Below, piece after piece: positions 27,883-37,277 of a stretch of 64,000 bases of DNA. The position numbers and the translations under genes are program-made. The DNA comes from Cryomorphaceae bacterium BACL29 MAG-121220-bin8. GTDB taxonomy: Bacteria > Bacteroidota > Bacteroidia > Flavobacteriales > Flavobacteriaceae. Numbering within the stretch: position 1 is the first letter of the stretch; the number at the start of each line of letters is the position of its first letter. The stretch lies in NCBI GenBank assembly GCA_905181705.1, contig CAJIYP010000002.1:62001-126000 (forward strand). The letters run 5' to 3'. The notes under the pieces are model-generated. The model was not told the origin of the DNA. It saw nothing but the letters and a program-made list of their open reading frames with translations, and searched no databases.

Positions 27883-29006
27883 TAAATCGTTTTAGTGAAA
27901 GTACACCTTTTCTTGTGCAGCACACTCTCATAGTTTTTCCAAAATGCTTGAATTGACTTATTTTCAACAAGCTCTGGATTTGTTTCTACTTCTTTAATTC
28001 CTCTTTTATTAAACATGCTTTGAAGGTCATTAAATAAAATAGCAGTAACTCCTTTATTTTGATAGTCCGGATGTACTCCAATGAGATATAATGAAGCTTT
28101 ATCATTAAATCTTTGTGCTTTCAATATCCTTAAAAACCCAAAAGGGAATAGTTTTCCGTTCATTTCTTTTAAAGCTCTTGAGAAGGAGGGCATTGTTATT
28201 GCAAAAGCTATTAACTTTCCGTTTTCATCAGCCACACTTTTAATAAATTCAGGGTGAATATATCTTAGGTATCTGTTCTTATAATGGTCAACTTGATATT
28301 GTTGTATTGGAACAAAAGTTTGAAGGGAATTATAAGTTTTGTTTAATAAATCAAACATTTCATCTATATAAGGAACGATGTCGTTAGTCCTTTTAAAATT
28401 TAGTGCTTTTAACTTATATCTTCTCATAATTAAATCTGAGAATTTTTTAACTTTTTTAGGAGCATCTTCTTCTGAATAAATTTGAATTCTATATTCAACC
28501 CATTCTGCAAGTTTTTTCATTTTTAGTTTCTCAAGATGATCCTTTTGATAGGAATTGTGATACCAGGTTATCATCGTATTTAGTTCATCAAAACCATGAG
28601 TTAATAAACCAGCTTTATCCATATTAGAAAAACCAACAGGTCCCTCAATAAAAGATAAATCTCTTTTGTTACCAAATTCAATAACAGATTCTAGTAATTT
28701 TTTTGAAACTTCTAAATCGTCAATCACATCATACCAGCCAAAACGAACTTTGTTTTTCCCTTGCTCTTTTACCTCAACCCAATTAACAATTGCAGCTATT
28801 CTACCAACAATCATATTGTTTTTAATGGCTAAATAATATTCTGCCTCTGCATTTTTAAAAACAGGATTTTTTTCTTTATCCATCATCTCTAATTCTTCAT
28901 TGATGATAGGGGAGACCCAGTATTTGGAATTCTTATAAAGCTTTGAAGGAAACATTACAAAATCTTTGTAATCTTCTTTAGAAACAGCTTTTTTAATAGT
29001 TATCAT
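27882..29006 (-). CDS. GNAT-fold protein, YghO-like
   Basis: The 374-aa product has a long N-terminal part starting 'MITIKKAVSKEDYKDFVMFP', then 'IVGRIAAIVNWVEVKEQ' and 'FIEGPVGFSNMDKAGLL'. The C-terminal half has an acyl-CoA N-acyltransferase look with 'LYLIGVHPDYQNKGVTAILF'. Proteins of this group, such as E. coli YghO, have unknown substrates. It starts 4 bp into the end of the upstream outer-membrane gene (ATGA overlap) and ends at the mnmE start. Confidence 0.75.
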   Translation of the reverse strand: MITIKKAVSKEDYKDFVMFPSKLYKNSKYWVSPIINEELEMMDKEKNPVFKNAEAEYYLAIKNNMIVGRIAAIVNWVEVKEQGKNKVRFGWYDVIDDLEVSKKLLESVIEFGNKRDLSFIEGPVGFSNMDKAGLLTHGFDELNTMITWYHNSYQKDHLEKLKMKKLAEWVEYRIQIYSEEDAPKKVKKFSDLIMRRYKLKALNFKRTNDIVPYIDEMFDLLNKTYNSLQTFVPIQQYQVDHYKNRYLRYIHPEFIKSVADENGKLIAFAITMPSFSRALKEMNGKLFPFGFLRILKAQRFNDKASLYLIGVHPDYQNKGVTAILFNDLQSMFNKRGIKEVETNPELVENKSIQAFWKNYESVLHKKRCTFTKTI

Positions 29007-30085
29007 TTATTTCTTCTATTGTTTTTTTTTATGGATTTCCTTTCTGCTTTATCTGATTTTTTTTGATTTTTTCTTGATTGTTTTTGAGATTTTTTCTCAG
29101 ATTTTTTATTGTTTTTTGAAAGCTTTTTATCGTCTTTTCTCTTTTTTTTCTCTTCTGGATCAACTAGCGGTATGTCCCTGTGCCAGTCTAATCTTGTTGA
29201 AAATCCTACTTTTAAAAAAAGATTGTTTGGAGAATCTTTAAAATTTGAACCTACACTAAAATCAAACTGATAGTTTTTACTTGCTAAATAAGCAAGTCCA
29301 ACCTTTATTAAATTATCAGCATATACATCGTTTTTGAATAATTCATATTCGATTATTGAAGACCATATAGGATTAGTAAAGTTGTGGGTTAAGGTTGTTA
29401 TATTATTTATTAAAATATTTTCACTTCCAATTCTATCATATATAAAGTTATTAACCAAAACCCATTTATTTAAAAAATGATGTTGAGTAATGATACTTCC
29501 TTTCAAATTTATTTCTTCTTCACTAGTTTGATAGTTTGTATTTTTTTTCATTTGAGTGAATGGATCATTATAAAAATATCCATCTTGTGGAATGTAATTT
29601 CCGCCAACATAGACCGAAACTGCTGGGATTAAATCAATCCATCTTATAGAATTGTTTGCTTTCCAACTAGTTAGGCTTGTTCTGTGCCATTTCTCATTTT
29701 TATATGGATCAAAAACAAGGTATTTGACTCCAATACTCTGGCTGTTTAAAAAATTAGTTTTGATTTCACTTCCTTTTGAAACTGTGATATTATTAACACT
29801 TTTATTTTGATTATAGGAGCCACTTAAAATTAATTCTAACTTTTCCATAGCTAGCCCATATCTAATAGTATAGTTTAATCGTTGTTCCTCAATGTATGAA
29901 AAGTTTAAATTTTTGTGACTTAGATCAGAAAAATTTGCTCCTAATTCAAATTGAAGAACATTTTTTCCAACTGCAAACGCACCCTGTGATGACCCAGGTC
30001 TATTTGAATTTATTACTTCTGTATATTGTGATAAAAGAGGAGTTGACATTAATATAAATAAAATAAAAGTTAGTGTATATTTCAT
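29003..30085 (-). CDS. outer-membrane 'transporter'-type protein with Lys-rich tail
   Basis: The 360-aa product has a signal peptide 'MKYTLTFILFILMSTPLLSQ'. It contains 'INSNRPGSSQGAFAVGKNV', typical of a Bacteroidota family annotated as phenol-degradation MetA-like transporter. Beta strands run to about residue 310. The end is a low-complexity Lys/Ser/Arg tail (about 315-360) of unknown use. It heads the operon with the GNAT protein and mnmE. Confidence 0.7.
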   Translation of the reverse strand: MKYTLTFILFILMSTPLLSQYTEVINSNRPGSSQGAFAVGKNVLQFELGANFSDLSHKNLNFSYIEEQRLNYTIRYGLAMEKLELILSGSYNQNKSVNNITVSKGSEIKTNFLNSQSIGVKYLVFDPYKNEKWHRTSLTSWKANNSIRWIDLIPAVSVYVGGNYIPQDGYFYNDPFTQMKKNTNYQTSEEEINLKGSIITQHHFLNKWVLVNNFIYDRIGSENILINNITTLTHNFTNPIWSSIIEYELFKNDVYADNLIKVGLAYLASKNYQFDFSVGSNFKDSPNNLFLKVGFSTRLDWHRDIPLVDPEEKKKRKDDKKLSKNNKKSEKKSQKQSRKNQKKSDKAERKSIKKNNRRNK

Positions 30086-30184
30086 ATTTTGAAAAGATAT
30101 AAAATTTAATATTACTTAATTAGTGTTTGTTGAACAAAATTTTAACATCATTAATTGTATTTTTACCTATCTAAACAATTAGAA

Positions 30185-30415
30185 ATGATTACTTTTTTTA
30201 AAATTATTCTTTTTTTTATTTTATTCTTTTATGCAGTTAGACTTTTAACACCCTTAATTTTAGCTTTTTTTATAAAAAGATTTCAGAAAAAAATGAAGAA
30301 AAAGTTTGAAAATATGGGTAATACTAATTTTGATAATAAATCAGAAAAAACAAAATCTAAGCCTAAGCCTAATGATAAAGTAGGTGAGTACGTAGATTTT
30401 GAGGAAATTGATTAA
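30185..30415 (+). CDS. DUF4834-family membrane protein
   Basis: The 76-aa product is read from ATG at 30185 ('MITFFKIILFFILFFYAVRL'); an upstream ATG would add ten polar residues. It has one N-terminal membrane helix and a basic cytoplasmic part ('KRFQKKMKKKFENMG'). The tail is 'KVGEYVDFEEID'. It is recognised as DUF4834, function unknown. It ends 1 bp before the YfhO gene and probably leads the glycan operon. Confidence 0.7.
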   Translation: MITFFKIILFFILFFYAVRLLTPLILAFFIKRFQKKMKKKFENMGNTNFDNKSEKTKSKPKPNDKVGEYVDFEEID

Positions 30416-30416
30416 T

Positions 30417-32810
30417 ATGAATAATTTTTTAAAAAATAGCATTCCACATATAATTTGCATTTTTGTTTTAGCACTTTTATCTCTTGCGTATTTTTATCCA
30501 GTTTTACAAAATAAGGGAATAGAACAATCTGATATTTCTCAGTTTGTGGGAATGTCAAAACAAATAGTAGAGCATCGTGAAAAATTTAATGAAGAACCTT
30601 ATTGGTTAGATAATGCTTTTTTAGGAATGCCATCTTTTCAGGTTAGTGCTATTTATCCAAACGATGTTTTAAGAGTGATAGATCATTCTATTAGATTTCT
30701 TCCAAGACCATCTGACTATTTATTTTTATACATGTTATCTTTTTACTTGTTAATTATTTCTTTAAAGATTAATTATCGCTATGCATTATTCGGTTCTATT
30801 GCTTTTGGGTTCTCTACTTATTTGATAATAATATTAGGGGTTGGACATAATACTAAGGCTCTTGCAATTGGATACTTACCATTGGTTATTATGGGTGTTT
30901 TAATGATTTTTAAGAAAGATTTTTTGAAAGGTTTTTTAATAACATCAGTTGCATTAGGGCTCCAAATTCATTCTAATCATTATCAGATGACTTATTACAC
31001 ACTTTTTGTAATCATGATTATGTTTTTAGTCTTTTTAATAGATTTCATTAAAAAAAATGACTTTAAGGCTTTTATATATTGTTTTTCTGTATTCACTCTA
31101 AGCTCTGCTATGGCGTTAATGATGAATGCCCCAGGACTTTTATCCACCAAAGAATACTCTGAATTCAGTACTAGAAGCAAAAGTGAAATAACAATCAATC
31201 CTGATGGTTCAAAAAAAGCATCTCTTTCTGGACTTTCTAAAGATTACATAACAGAGTATAGTTATGGTATTCTTGAAACTTTAAATCTTTTCATTCCAAA
31301 ATTTATGGGCGGTGCTAGTTCTGATAGAATCAGTGAGGATTCAAAACTCATGGATTTTATTAAAACTCTAGACCCCAGCCAAGCTCAACAGGTTTATCAA
31401 TATTCGAGACTCTATTGGGGAGACCAACCAATTGTAGCTGCTCCAGCATATATAGGAGCTTCGATTTTATTTATTTTTTTTCTAGGTCTTTTTTTAGTTA
31501 AGAGTATTAATATGAGATGGCTTTTGCCCTCAATTATATTATCTGTTTTATTATCCTGGGGAAAGAATTTCGAGCTTTTAACAAATTTAATGATTGACTA
31601 TTTCCCATTTTACGATAAATTTAGAGCAGTTTCTTCTATTCAAATTATATTAGAATTTTGTATTCCATTAGTGGCAGTTTTTGCTATTCATAAGTTTTTT
31701 TCAAATAAAGTAGAGGAAAAAATAAAATTGAAAACTTTGTATTTAGTAGTTTCTATTTGCTTCATTTTAACATTATTTATTTACTTGTTTGGAAGTGATT
31801 TATTTGATTTCAGATCTAATTTTGAAATATTTTCGCAGTATCCAGATATTTTAAATTTACTAATAGAGGATAGAAAATCTCTAATGAAAGCAGATTCATT
31901 AAGATCTTTAATAATCCTTGTCCTTTTGTTTGGAATTCTTATTTCATATTTAAAAAATATTTTAAATAAAAATATTGCCATCTATGGGGTCATTATGCTT
32001 GTTCTTTTTGATTTATGGAGCATTAATAAGCAGTATGTAAATGCGGATCAATTTGTAAAAAAATCTAATCTACAAATCCCTTTTAAAATTACTAATGCAG
32101 ATAAAGCAATATTACAAGATAAAACAGATTTTAGAGTTTTTGAACCACAAAGAGGTTTTTCTAATGCTAGAACATCATTTTTTCATAAATCAATAGCTGG
32201 TTACCATGCAGCAAAGCCTAAAAGGATACAAGATCTTTATGATTTTTATATTGTTAATGATAATTTTAATGTATTAAACATGTTAAATGTTAAATATATA
32301 ATTAAGGATGATCCAGAAAATTCCATTGGAGTAACTAGAAACCCTGATAATTTTGGAAATGCTTGGTTTGTAAAAAATATTGCTCATGCAGAAAATTCTG
32401 AACAGGAATTATTATCTCTTAATAAATTAGATTTAAGGACGAATTCAATTTCGCAAAATAAATATTTGAAACAAAAATCTTATAAACTAGATAGTTTAAA
32501 TACGATTTCCTTAGAGTCTAGAAATGCAAATAAATTAGTTTATAAATCAAATGTTAGTTCCAATCAATTTGCTGTTTTTTCAGAGGCATTTTATTATAAA
32601 GGTTGGCAAGCATATATTGATGATGTAGCGGTAAATCACTATAAAGTAAACTATCTATTAAGAGGGATGGAAATTCCAAAGGGAATACATGATATTAGAT
32701 TTGAGTTTAATCCAACGATTGTTAAAAGAGGTTCATTCATTTCTGTATTTGCGTATTTAATTCTTATTCTTGTTCTAGTTAAATTTATTAAAGAGAAGTT
32801 TTATGTATAA
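30417..32810 (+). CDS. YfhO-family integral membrane protein
   Basis: The 797-aa product starts at the ATG at 30417, directly after the previous stop; an upstream TTG in frame is rejected. It has more than ten hydrophobic helices, a GT-C-like loop 'GIEQSDISQFVGMSKQIVEH', and a C-terminal soluble part ('FSEAFYYKGWQAYIDDVAV'). YfhO proteins are believed to glycosylate cell-envelope polymers. It overlaps the next gene by 8 bp and leads the glycosyltransferase/flippase set. The donor and target are unknown. Confidence 0.85.
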   Translation: MNNFLKNSIPHIICIFVLALLSLAYFYPVLQNKGIEQSDISQFVGMSKQIVEHREKFNEEPYWLDNAFLGMPSFQVSAIYPNDVLRVIDHSIRFLPRPSDYLFLYMLSFYLLIISLKINYRYALFGSIAFGFSTYLIIILGVGHNTKALAIGYLPLVIMGVLMIFKKDFLKGFLITSVALGLQIHSNHYQMTYYTLFVIMIMFLVFLIDFIKKNDFKAFIYCFSVFTLSSAMALMMNAPGLLSTKEYSEFSTRSKSEITINPDGSKKASLSGLSKDYITEYSYGILETLNLFIPKFMGGASSDRISEDSKLMDFIKTLDPSQAQQVYQYSRLYWGDQPIVAAPAYIGASILFIFFLGLFLVKSINMRWLLPSIILSVLLSWGKNFELLTNLMIDYFPFYDKFRAVSSIQIILEFCIPLVAVFAIHKFFSNKVEEKIKLKTLYLVVSICFILTLFIYLFGSDLFDFRSNFEIFSQYPDILNLLIEDRKSLMKADSLRSLIILVLLFGILISYLKNILNKNIAIYGVIMLVLFDLWSINKQYVNADQFVKKSNLQIPFKITNADKAILQDKTDFRVFEPQRGFSNARTSFFHKSIAGYHAAKPKRIQDLYDFYIVNDNFNVLNMLNVKYIIKDDPENSIGVTRNPDNFGNAWFVKNIAHAENSEQELLSLNKLDLRTNSISQNKYLKQKSYKLDSLNTISLESRNANKLVYKSNVSSNQFAVFSEAFYYKGWQAYIDDVAVNHYKVNYLLRGMEIPKGIHDIRFEFNPTIVKRGSFISVFAYLILILVLVKFIKEKFYV

Positions 32811-33384
32811 AGTTTTTCCTAAAAGAAGATATAAAAACACTTTAAAAATGCTCAAAAGTGTATGTCCACCACCCTCAACTGTTTTTGATTTAGGTGTAAC
32901 AAACCCATTTTCTGAAATAATGAGAGAAAACGACTATAAAGTCTTTAATACTAGTGGAGAAGATTTAGATGAAAATCCAAATATAAGTTTACCAAAAGGG
33001 GTTGATATGGTTACTGGTTTTGAAATACTAGAACACTTAGTTTCACCTTATCCTTTACTCAAGAATCTTCCTGTCAATAGAATTTTTTTAACTGTTCCTG
33101 TAAATTTATGGTTTGCAAAGGCATATAAGAGTAAAACAGATCCGTTTGATCGACATTATCATGAGTTTGAACCATGGCAGTTTGATATGTTATTAGAAAA
33201 AGCAGGTTGGAAAATAATTAAAAAGGAGTTTTGGAAAAACCCCTCTTTTAAGTTAGGATTGAGACCTTTTTTAAGAAATTTTACTAACAGATATTATGCG
33301 GTTTATGCAGAAAGAGATAAGGCAGGAAAATGGCCAAATAAAGAAAAATATACAAATTATTATAGAGGAGTACTAAACCTTTAA
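32803..33384 (+). CDS. SAM-dependent methyltransferase-like protein
   Basis: The 193-aa product has a Rossmann start 'PSTVFDLGVTNPFSEIM' and an 'FEILEHL' block where class I methyltransferases keep the second strand. A late region 'FDRHYHEFEPWQFDMLLEKA' matches this type. The glycine-rich loop is weak (DLGV rather than DxGxG), so activity is not assured. It overlaps YfhO and sits before two glycosyltransferases, suggesting a role in glycan methylation. Confidence 0.65.
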   Translation: MYKVFPKRRYKNTLKMLKSVCPPPSTVFDLGVTNPFSEIMRENDYKVFNTSGEDLDENPNISLPKGVDMVTGFEILEHLVSPYPLLKNLPVNRIFLTVPVNLWFAKAYKSKTDPFDRHYHEFEPWQFDMLLEKAGWKIIKKEFWKNPSFKLGLRPFLRNFTNRYYAVYAERDKAGKWPNKEKYTNYYRGVLNL

Positions 33385-33395
33385 GGATATTAGCA

Positions 33396-34583
33396 ATGAA
33401 AATTGGAATGATTCTTGACGCACCCTATCCAACAGATCCAAGGGTAACGAATGAAGCTAAAGCATTGATTAGCTCTGGAAATGAGATATTTTTGTTTTGT
33501 CTTTCTTATAAAAAAAAATTTAAAAAAAAAGAAGTTATTAGTGGCATCAATATTGTTAGAATTTATTGTTCTTGGTTAGCTTATAAGTTATCCGCTTTAG
33601 CATACACATTTCCCTTTTATAAATGGATTATGTCAAAAAAAATAAAAAATTTTATAAATGATAATGATATTGAAGTTTTACATATTCACGATATTCAAAT
33701 TGCAAGTTCAGTTTTTCTTGCTAATAAGTCATTCAATCTTAATGTAACTTTAGATTTACACGAGAATAGACCTGAAATCATGAAGTTCTACAAACATGTA
33801 GATAGTTTTTTAGGAAGATTATTTATATCTCCTAAAAGATGGAAAATGGCAGAAGAAAAATATTGTAATGAATCTGAAAATATAGTAGTAGTTACAGAGC
33901 TTGCTAAAAATGAACTAATCCAAAGAGTAAAGTTAAATAAAGAAAAAATTGTTGTCTTCTCAAATACCGTTTCAAAGAGTTTTTACATTGATTACAAATT
34001 AGATAATGCAATCATTAAAAGATATAGTGATTCGTTTGTTTTATTATATTTAGGTAATACTTCAAAAAGAAGAGGTTTAAAAACTGTTTTAAATTCTATT
34101 CCAGAACTAATTAAGTCCATTCCAAATTTTAAGTTTGTAATAGTAGGTTGTAGTTCTTATGATAATGAACTTAAAAGAATAGTAGAGAATTATAAAATCT
34201 CGAAATATGTAGATTTTGAAGGATGGAAATCTGAAGATTTATTTCCATCATATATTAAAGCTGCTAAATTAGGTGTTTCCCCTTTGCATAAAAATATTCA
34301 TCACGATACAACTTATGCAAATAAAATATTTCAATACATGTCTTTGGGTTGTCCAATTTTATGTAGCGATGTAAAGGCTCAAGTACTCCTTCTGGACACT
34401 TATAAAGTAGGTTTGTTATTTGAATCAGAAAATGTATCAGATTTTAAAAATAAGATTCTAAAGCTTTTTAATGATAGTAATTTGGTTTTACAATTTAGTG
34501 ATAACTGTATTAATTCTATTAATAATCATCTTAATAACGATATTATATCGAAAGATTTAGTTAACTACTATGAAAAAAAATAA
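33396..34583 (+). CDS. glycosyltransferase, GT4-like
   Basis: The 395-aa product has a GT-B fold. The N-terminal part is 'GMILDAPYPTDPRVTNEA'. The donor side shows 'FVLLYLGNTSKRRGLKTVL' and the acceptor-anchor 'ANKIFQYMSLGCPI'. It transfers a sugar to a lipid- or protein-linked glycan on the cytoplasmic face. It follows the methyltransferase after 11 bp and overlaps the next gene by 14 bp. The sugar is not known. Confidence 0.85.
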   Translation: MKIGMILDAPYPTDPRVTNEAKALISSGNEIFLFCLSYKKKFKKKEVISGINIVRIYCSWLAYKLSALAYTFPFYKWIMSKKIKNFINDNDIEVLHIHDIQIASSVFLANKSFNLNVTLDLHENRPEIMKFYKHVDSFLGRLFISPKRWKMAEEKYCNESENIVVVTELAKNELIQRVKLNKEKIVVFSNTVSKSFYIDYKLDNAIIKRYSDSFVLLYLGNTSKRRGLKTVLNSIPELIKSIPNFKFVIVGCSSYDNELKRIVENYKISKYVDFEGWKSEDLFPSYIKAAKLGVSPLHKNIHHDTTYANKIFQYMSLGCPILCSDVKAQVLLLDTYKVGLLFESENVSDFKNKILKLFNDSNLVLQFSDNCINSINNHLNNDIISKDLVNYYEKK

Positions 34584-35823
34584 AATTCTTATTATTTCAT
34601 ATTATTGGCCACCCTCTGGGGGATCTGGAGTTCATCGTTGGCTTAATTTTTCTAATGCATTAATCAAAAGAGGTTGGGATGTAACAGTTTTTACTGCAAA
34701 AAACCCTAACTATTTAATAATTGATAATAAATTATGCAATCAGGTAGATAAGTCAATAAAAGTTTTAAAAATACCAATACTAGAACCGAATAATTTTCTA
34801 AACATTAAAAAAGCTAATAATACTAAGCCTTTAGGTATTGCTAACAGACTAATGATATGGGTTCGAGCTAATATTTTTTTTCCTGATTCAAGAATGTTTT
34901 GGATAAAGAAAGTTGCAAATAAAGCAACCAACTATATAAATAAAAATAACATAGATTGTTTAATAACTACAGCACCTCCTTTTAGTACACATTTAATTGG
35001 TTTAAAAGTTAAAAAAAACACAGGTATTAAGTGGATAGCCGATTTTAGAGATCCATGGTCAGAATTTTTTCAATTTAAACTCCTACCATTGTTGTCATTT
35101 CAAAAAAAGAAACATAAAATTTATGAAAATAAATGTTTAAAATCTGCAGATACAATTATAACCACATCTCCCAGTTTGACAAAAAAATATTCTTTAATTA
35201 ATTCCAATTCTAAAACTATTTATAATGGATTTAATTCCTTTATTAAGGGTAGAAAATCTAAAAAGTTTTTGATAATGTACACTGGTATTATGAAATCGGT
35301 TCAAAACCCACAAAATTTATGGGAGGTTTTGAGAGAAATTTGCCTTGAAAATGAATCGTTTTTTAAAGATTTATCTGTTAGACTTATTGGAGATTTTGAT
35401 GAAGATATAATGGAAGATATTAATATAAAATTGATGAAATCAAATGTTAAGTTTGAAAAATATTTAGAAAAAGAACACTTAGATAAAGAAGTTTGTAAGG
35501 CAAGTGTCCTTCTTTTAAGTAGTGTTAATATAGATTCAGTCAATAACATTATTCCTGGAAAATTATACTATTATTTTTCAGTAAAGCGTCCCATATTAGC
35601 GTTTTCTAATTTAAACAGTGATGTTCACAATATTATAAATCAAACAAAAACAGGAAGAGTGTTTACATATTTAAATAAACTTGATTTAAAAAATCATATT
35701 TTAGAACTTTATTCCAACTACAAGACAGGAAATGATAATTTTAGTACTTTGGGATTAAGTAATTATACTTATAATAAATTATCATTGAGCCTTGATGATA
35801 TTTTAAAAAAAACTATTGATTAA
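34570..35823 (+). CDS. glycosyltransferase, GT-B fold
   Basis: The 417-aa product starts 'MKKNKILIISYYWPPSGGSG', a usual GT4-type opening. The middle has 'WIADFRDPWSEFFQFKLLPL' and the second domain begins 'FLIMYTGIMKSVQNP', with 'GKLYYYFSVKRPILAF' near the C-terminus. It overlaps the GT4 gene by 14 bp and its stop overlaps the flippase start, so the three form one translational unit. The substrate is unknown. Confidence 0.85.
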   Translation: MKKNKILIISYYWPPSGGSGVHRWLNFSNALIKRGWDVTVFTAKNPNYLIIDNKLCNQVDKSIKVLKIPILEPNNFLNIKKANNTKPLGIANRLMIWVRANIFFPDSRMFWIKKVANKATNYINKNNIDCLITTAPPFSTHLIGLKVKKNTGIKWIADFRDPWSEFFQFKLLPLLSFQKKKHKIYENKCLKSADTIITTSPSLTKKYSLINSNSKTIYNGFNSFIKGRKSKKFLIMYTGIMKSVQNPQNLWEVLREICLENESFFKDLSVRLIGDFDEDIMEDINIKLMKSNVKFEKYLEKEHLDKEVCKASVLLLSSVNIDSVNNIIPGKLYYYFSVKRPILAFSNLNSDVHNIINQTKTGRVFTYLNKLDLKNHILELYSNYKTGNDNFSTLGLSNYTYNKLSLSLDDILKKTID

Positions 35824-37277
35824 TGGGAATAGTAATTAAGCAAACATCTAAAAATATAATTACAATTTCTTTGGCTTTATTTATTGGCGCTATAAATACT
35901 CTTTATTTTTATCCTGAGTTCTTAAAGGATGAATATTATGGTTTGGTAGTTTTTTTACTGGCCACATCTAACTTATTACAGCCATTAATGTCATTGGGAG
36001 CTCAACATACAATAATTAAGTTTTATAGCTCTTTTAATGATACTAGATCAAAAGATGATTTTCTTTCTAGTATCATATTTATTCCTTTAATTGTTATACT
36101 TCCAGTCACATATTTGGTTGTTCAATTACATGATTCTTTAGGAACTTTTTTATCAATGAAAAATCCGATAATTGAATCTTATGTTTGGGTAATATTCTTG
36201 GTTGCTTTTGCAACCTCATATTTTGAAGTTTTTTATGCTTGGTCAAGAGTACAATTGAAATCTGTTTTTGGTAATGCTCTTAAAGAAATTTATCCTAGAG
36301 TTTCTGTTTTAACTCTTCTTATATTGGTTTCATTTGGATTAATTCAAAAAGAAGATTTCGTTTGGTGGTTAACTGGCTTGTATTACTTAAGATTATTGAT
36401 TATGGTTATGTATTCACTTTCTGTATACAAACCAAAATTTTCATTATCTCTTCCTGAAAATTTCAAAGAGATAATCTCTTATTCAATATATATATTATTA
36501 GCAGGTTCTGCTGCGAGTCTTTTGATTGATATTGATAAATATATGATTCCACAAAAGGAGGCTATTTCTCAAACCGCATACTATGCAGTTGCGGTTTTTA
36601 TAGCTACAGTTGTTGAAATCCCAGGAAGAGCTATGTTTCAAATATTAAATCCGATGGTTGCTAAGGCGATTAATAATAATGAAGTTTCTAATTTAAATGA
36701 TTTGTATCAAAAGAGCTCATCAAATCTTTTAATAATTTGTGGTTTTTTCTTTCTTTTAATTAATCTTAACATTAATTCTTTTTACGAGTTAATGAATAAC
36801 CAATTTTATTCTGATGCTATATGGGTAGTTTTGATTATTTCCTTCGCAAAGTTAATTCAAATGAGTTTTGGTTGTGGTCCAGCTATTTTAGCAACCTCTA
36901 GTTTTTATAAAATAACCTTACCCTTTTCAATATCTATGGCTATTTCTGTATATTTTTTAAATGATTATTTAATTGATATATATGGGATAAATGGAGCTGC
37001 TATTTCAACTTTACTTGTTTTGTTTTTATTTACAATATTAAAAGTTTTATACATAAATTATAAACTTAAAATACATCCCTATAATTTTAATACAATTAAA
37101 ATTATTACATTAATTTTTTCAATTTATTTTGGACTTAACTTAATTGATTTAAACTTTTCTCCCTTTTTTAATATAATAGCTAAAAGTATAATTGTTTCGA
37201 TGTTGTATATCTCATTAGTTTATTTTTTAAAACTTTCAGATATAATTAATAAAACAATTGATTCAATAATCAAATAG
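35823..37277 (+). CDS. polysaccharide flippase (Wzx/MATE-like)
   Basis: The 484-aa product has about 12-14 hydrophobic helices, starting 'TISLALFIGAINTLYFYPEF'. The sequence 'VEIPGRAMFQILNPMVAKAI' and the layout match the oligosaccharide flippase / polysaccharide biosynthesis family. It would move the undecaprenyl-linked glycan built by the upstream enzymes to the periplasmic face. The ATG overlaps the preceding TAA. Its 3' end overlaps convergent uvrA by 8 bp. Confidence 0.88.
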   Translation: MGIVIKQTSKNIITISLALFIGAINTLYFYPEFLKDEYYGLVVFLLATSNLLQPLMSLGAQHTIIKFYSSFNDTRSKDDFLSSIIFIPLIVILPVTYLVVQLHDSLGTFLSMKNPIIESYVWVIFLVAFATSYFEVFYAWSRVQLKSVFGNALKEIYPRVSVLTLLILVSFGLIQKEDFVWWLTGLYYLRLLIMVMYSLSVYKPKFSLSLPENFKEIISYSIYILLAGSAASLLIDIDKYMIPQKEAISQTAYYAVAVFIATVVEIPGRAMFQILNPMVAKAINNNEVSNLNDLYQKSSSNLLIICGFFFLLINLNINSFYELMNNQFYSDAIWVVLIISFAKLIQMSFGCGPAILATSSFYKITLPFSISMAISVYFLNDYLIDIYGINGAAISTLLVLFLFTILKVLYINYKLKIHPYNFNTIKIITLIFSIYFGLNLIDLNFSPFFNIIAKSIIVSMLYISLVYFLKLSDIINKTIDSIIK

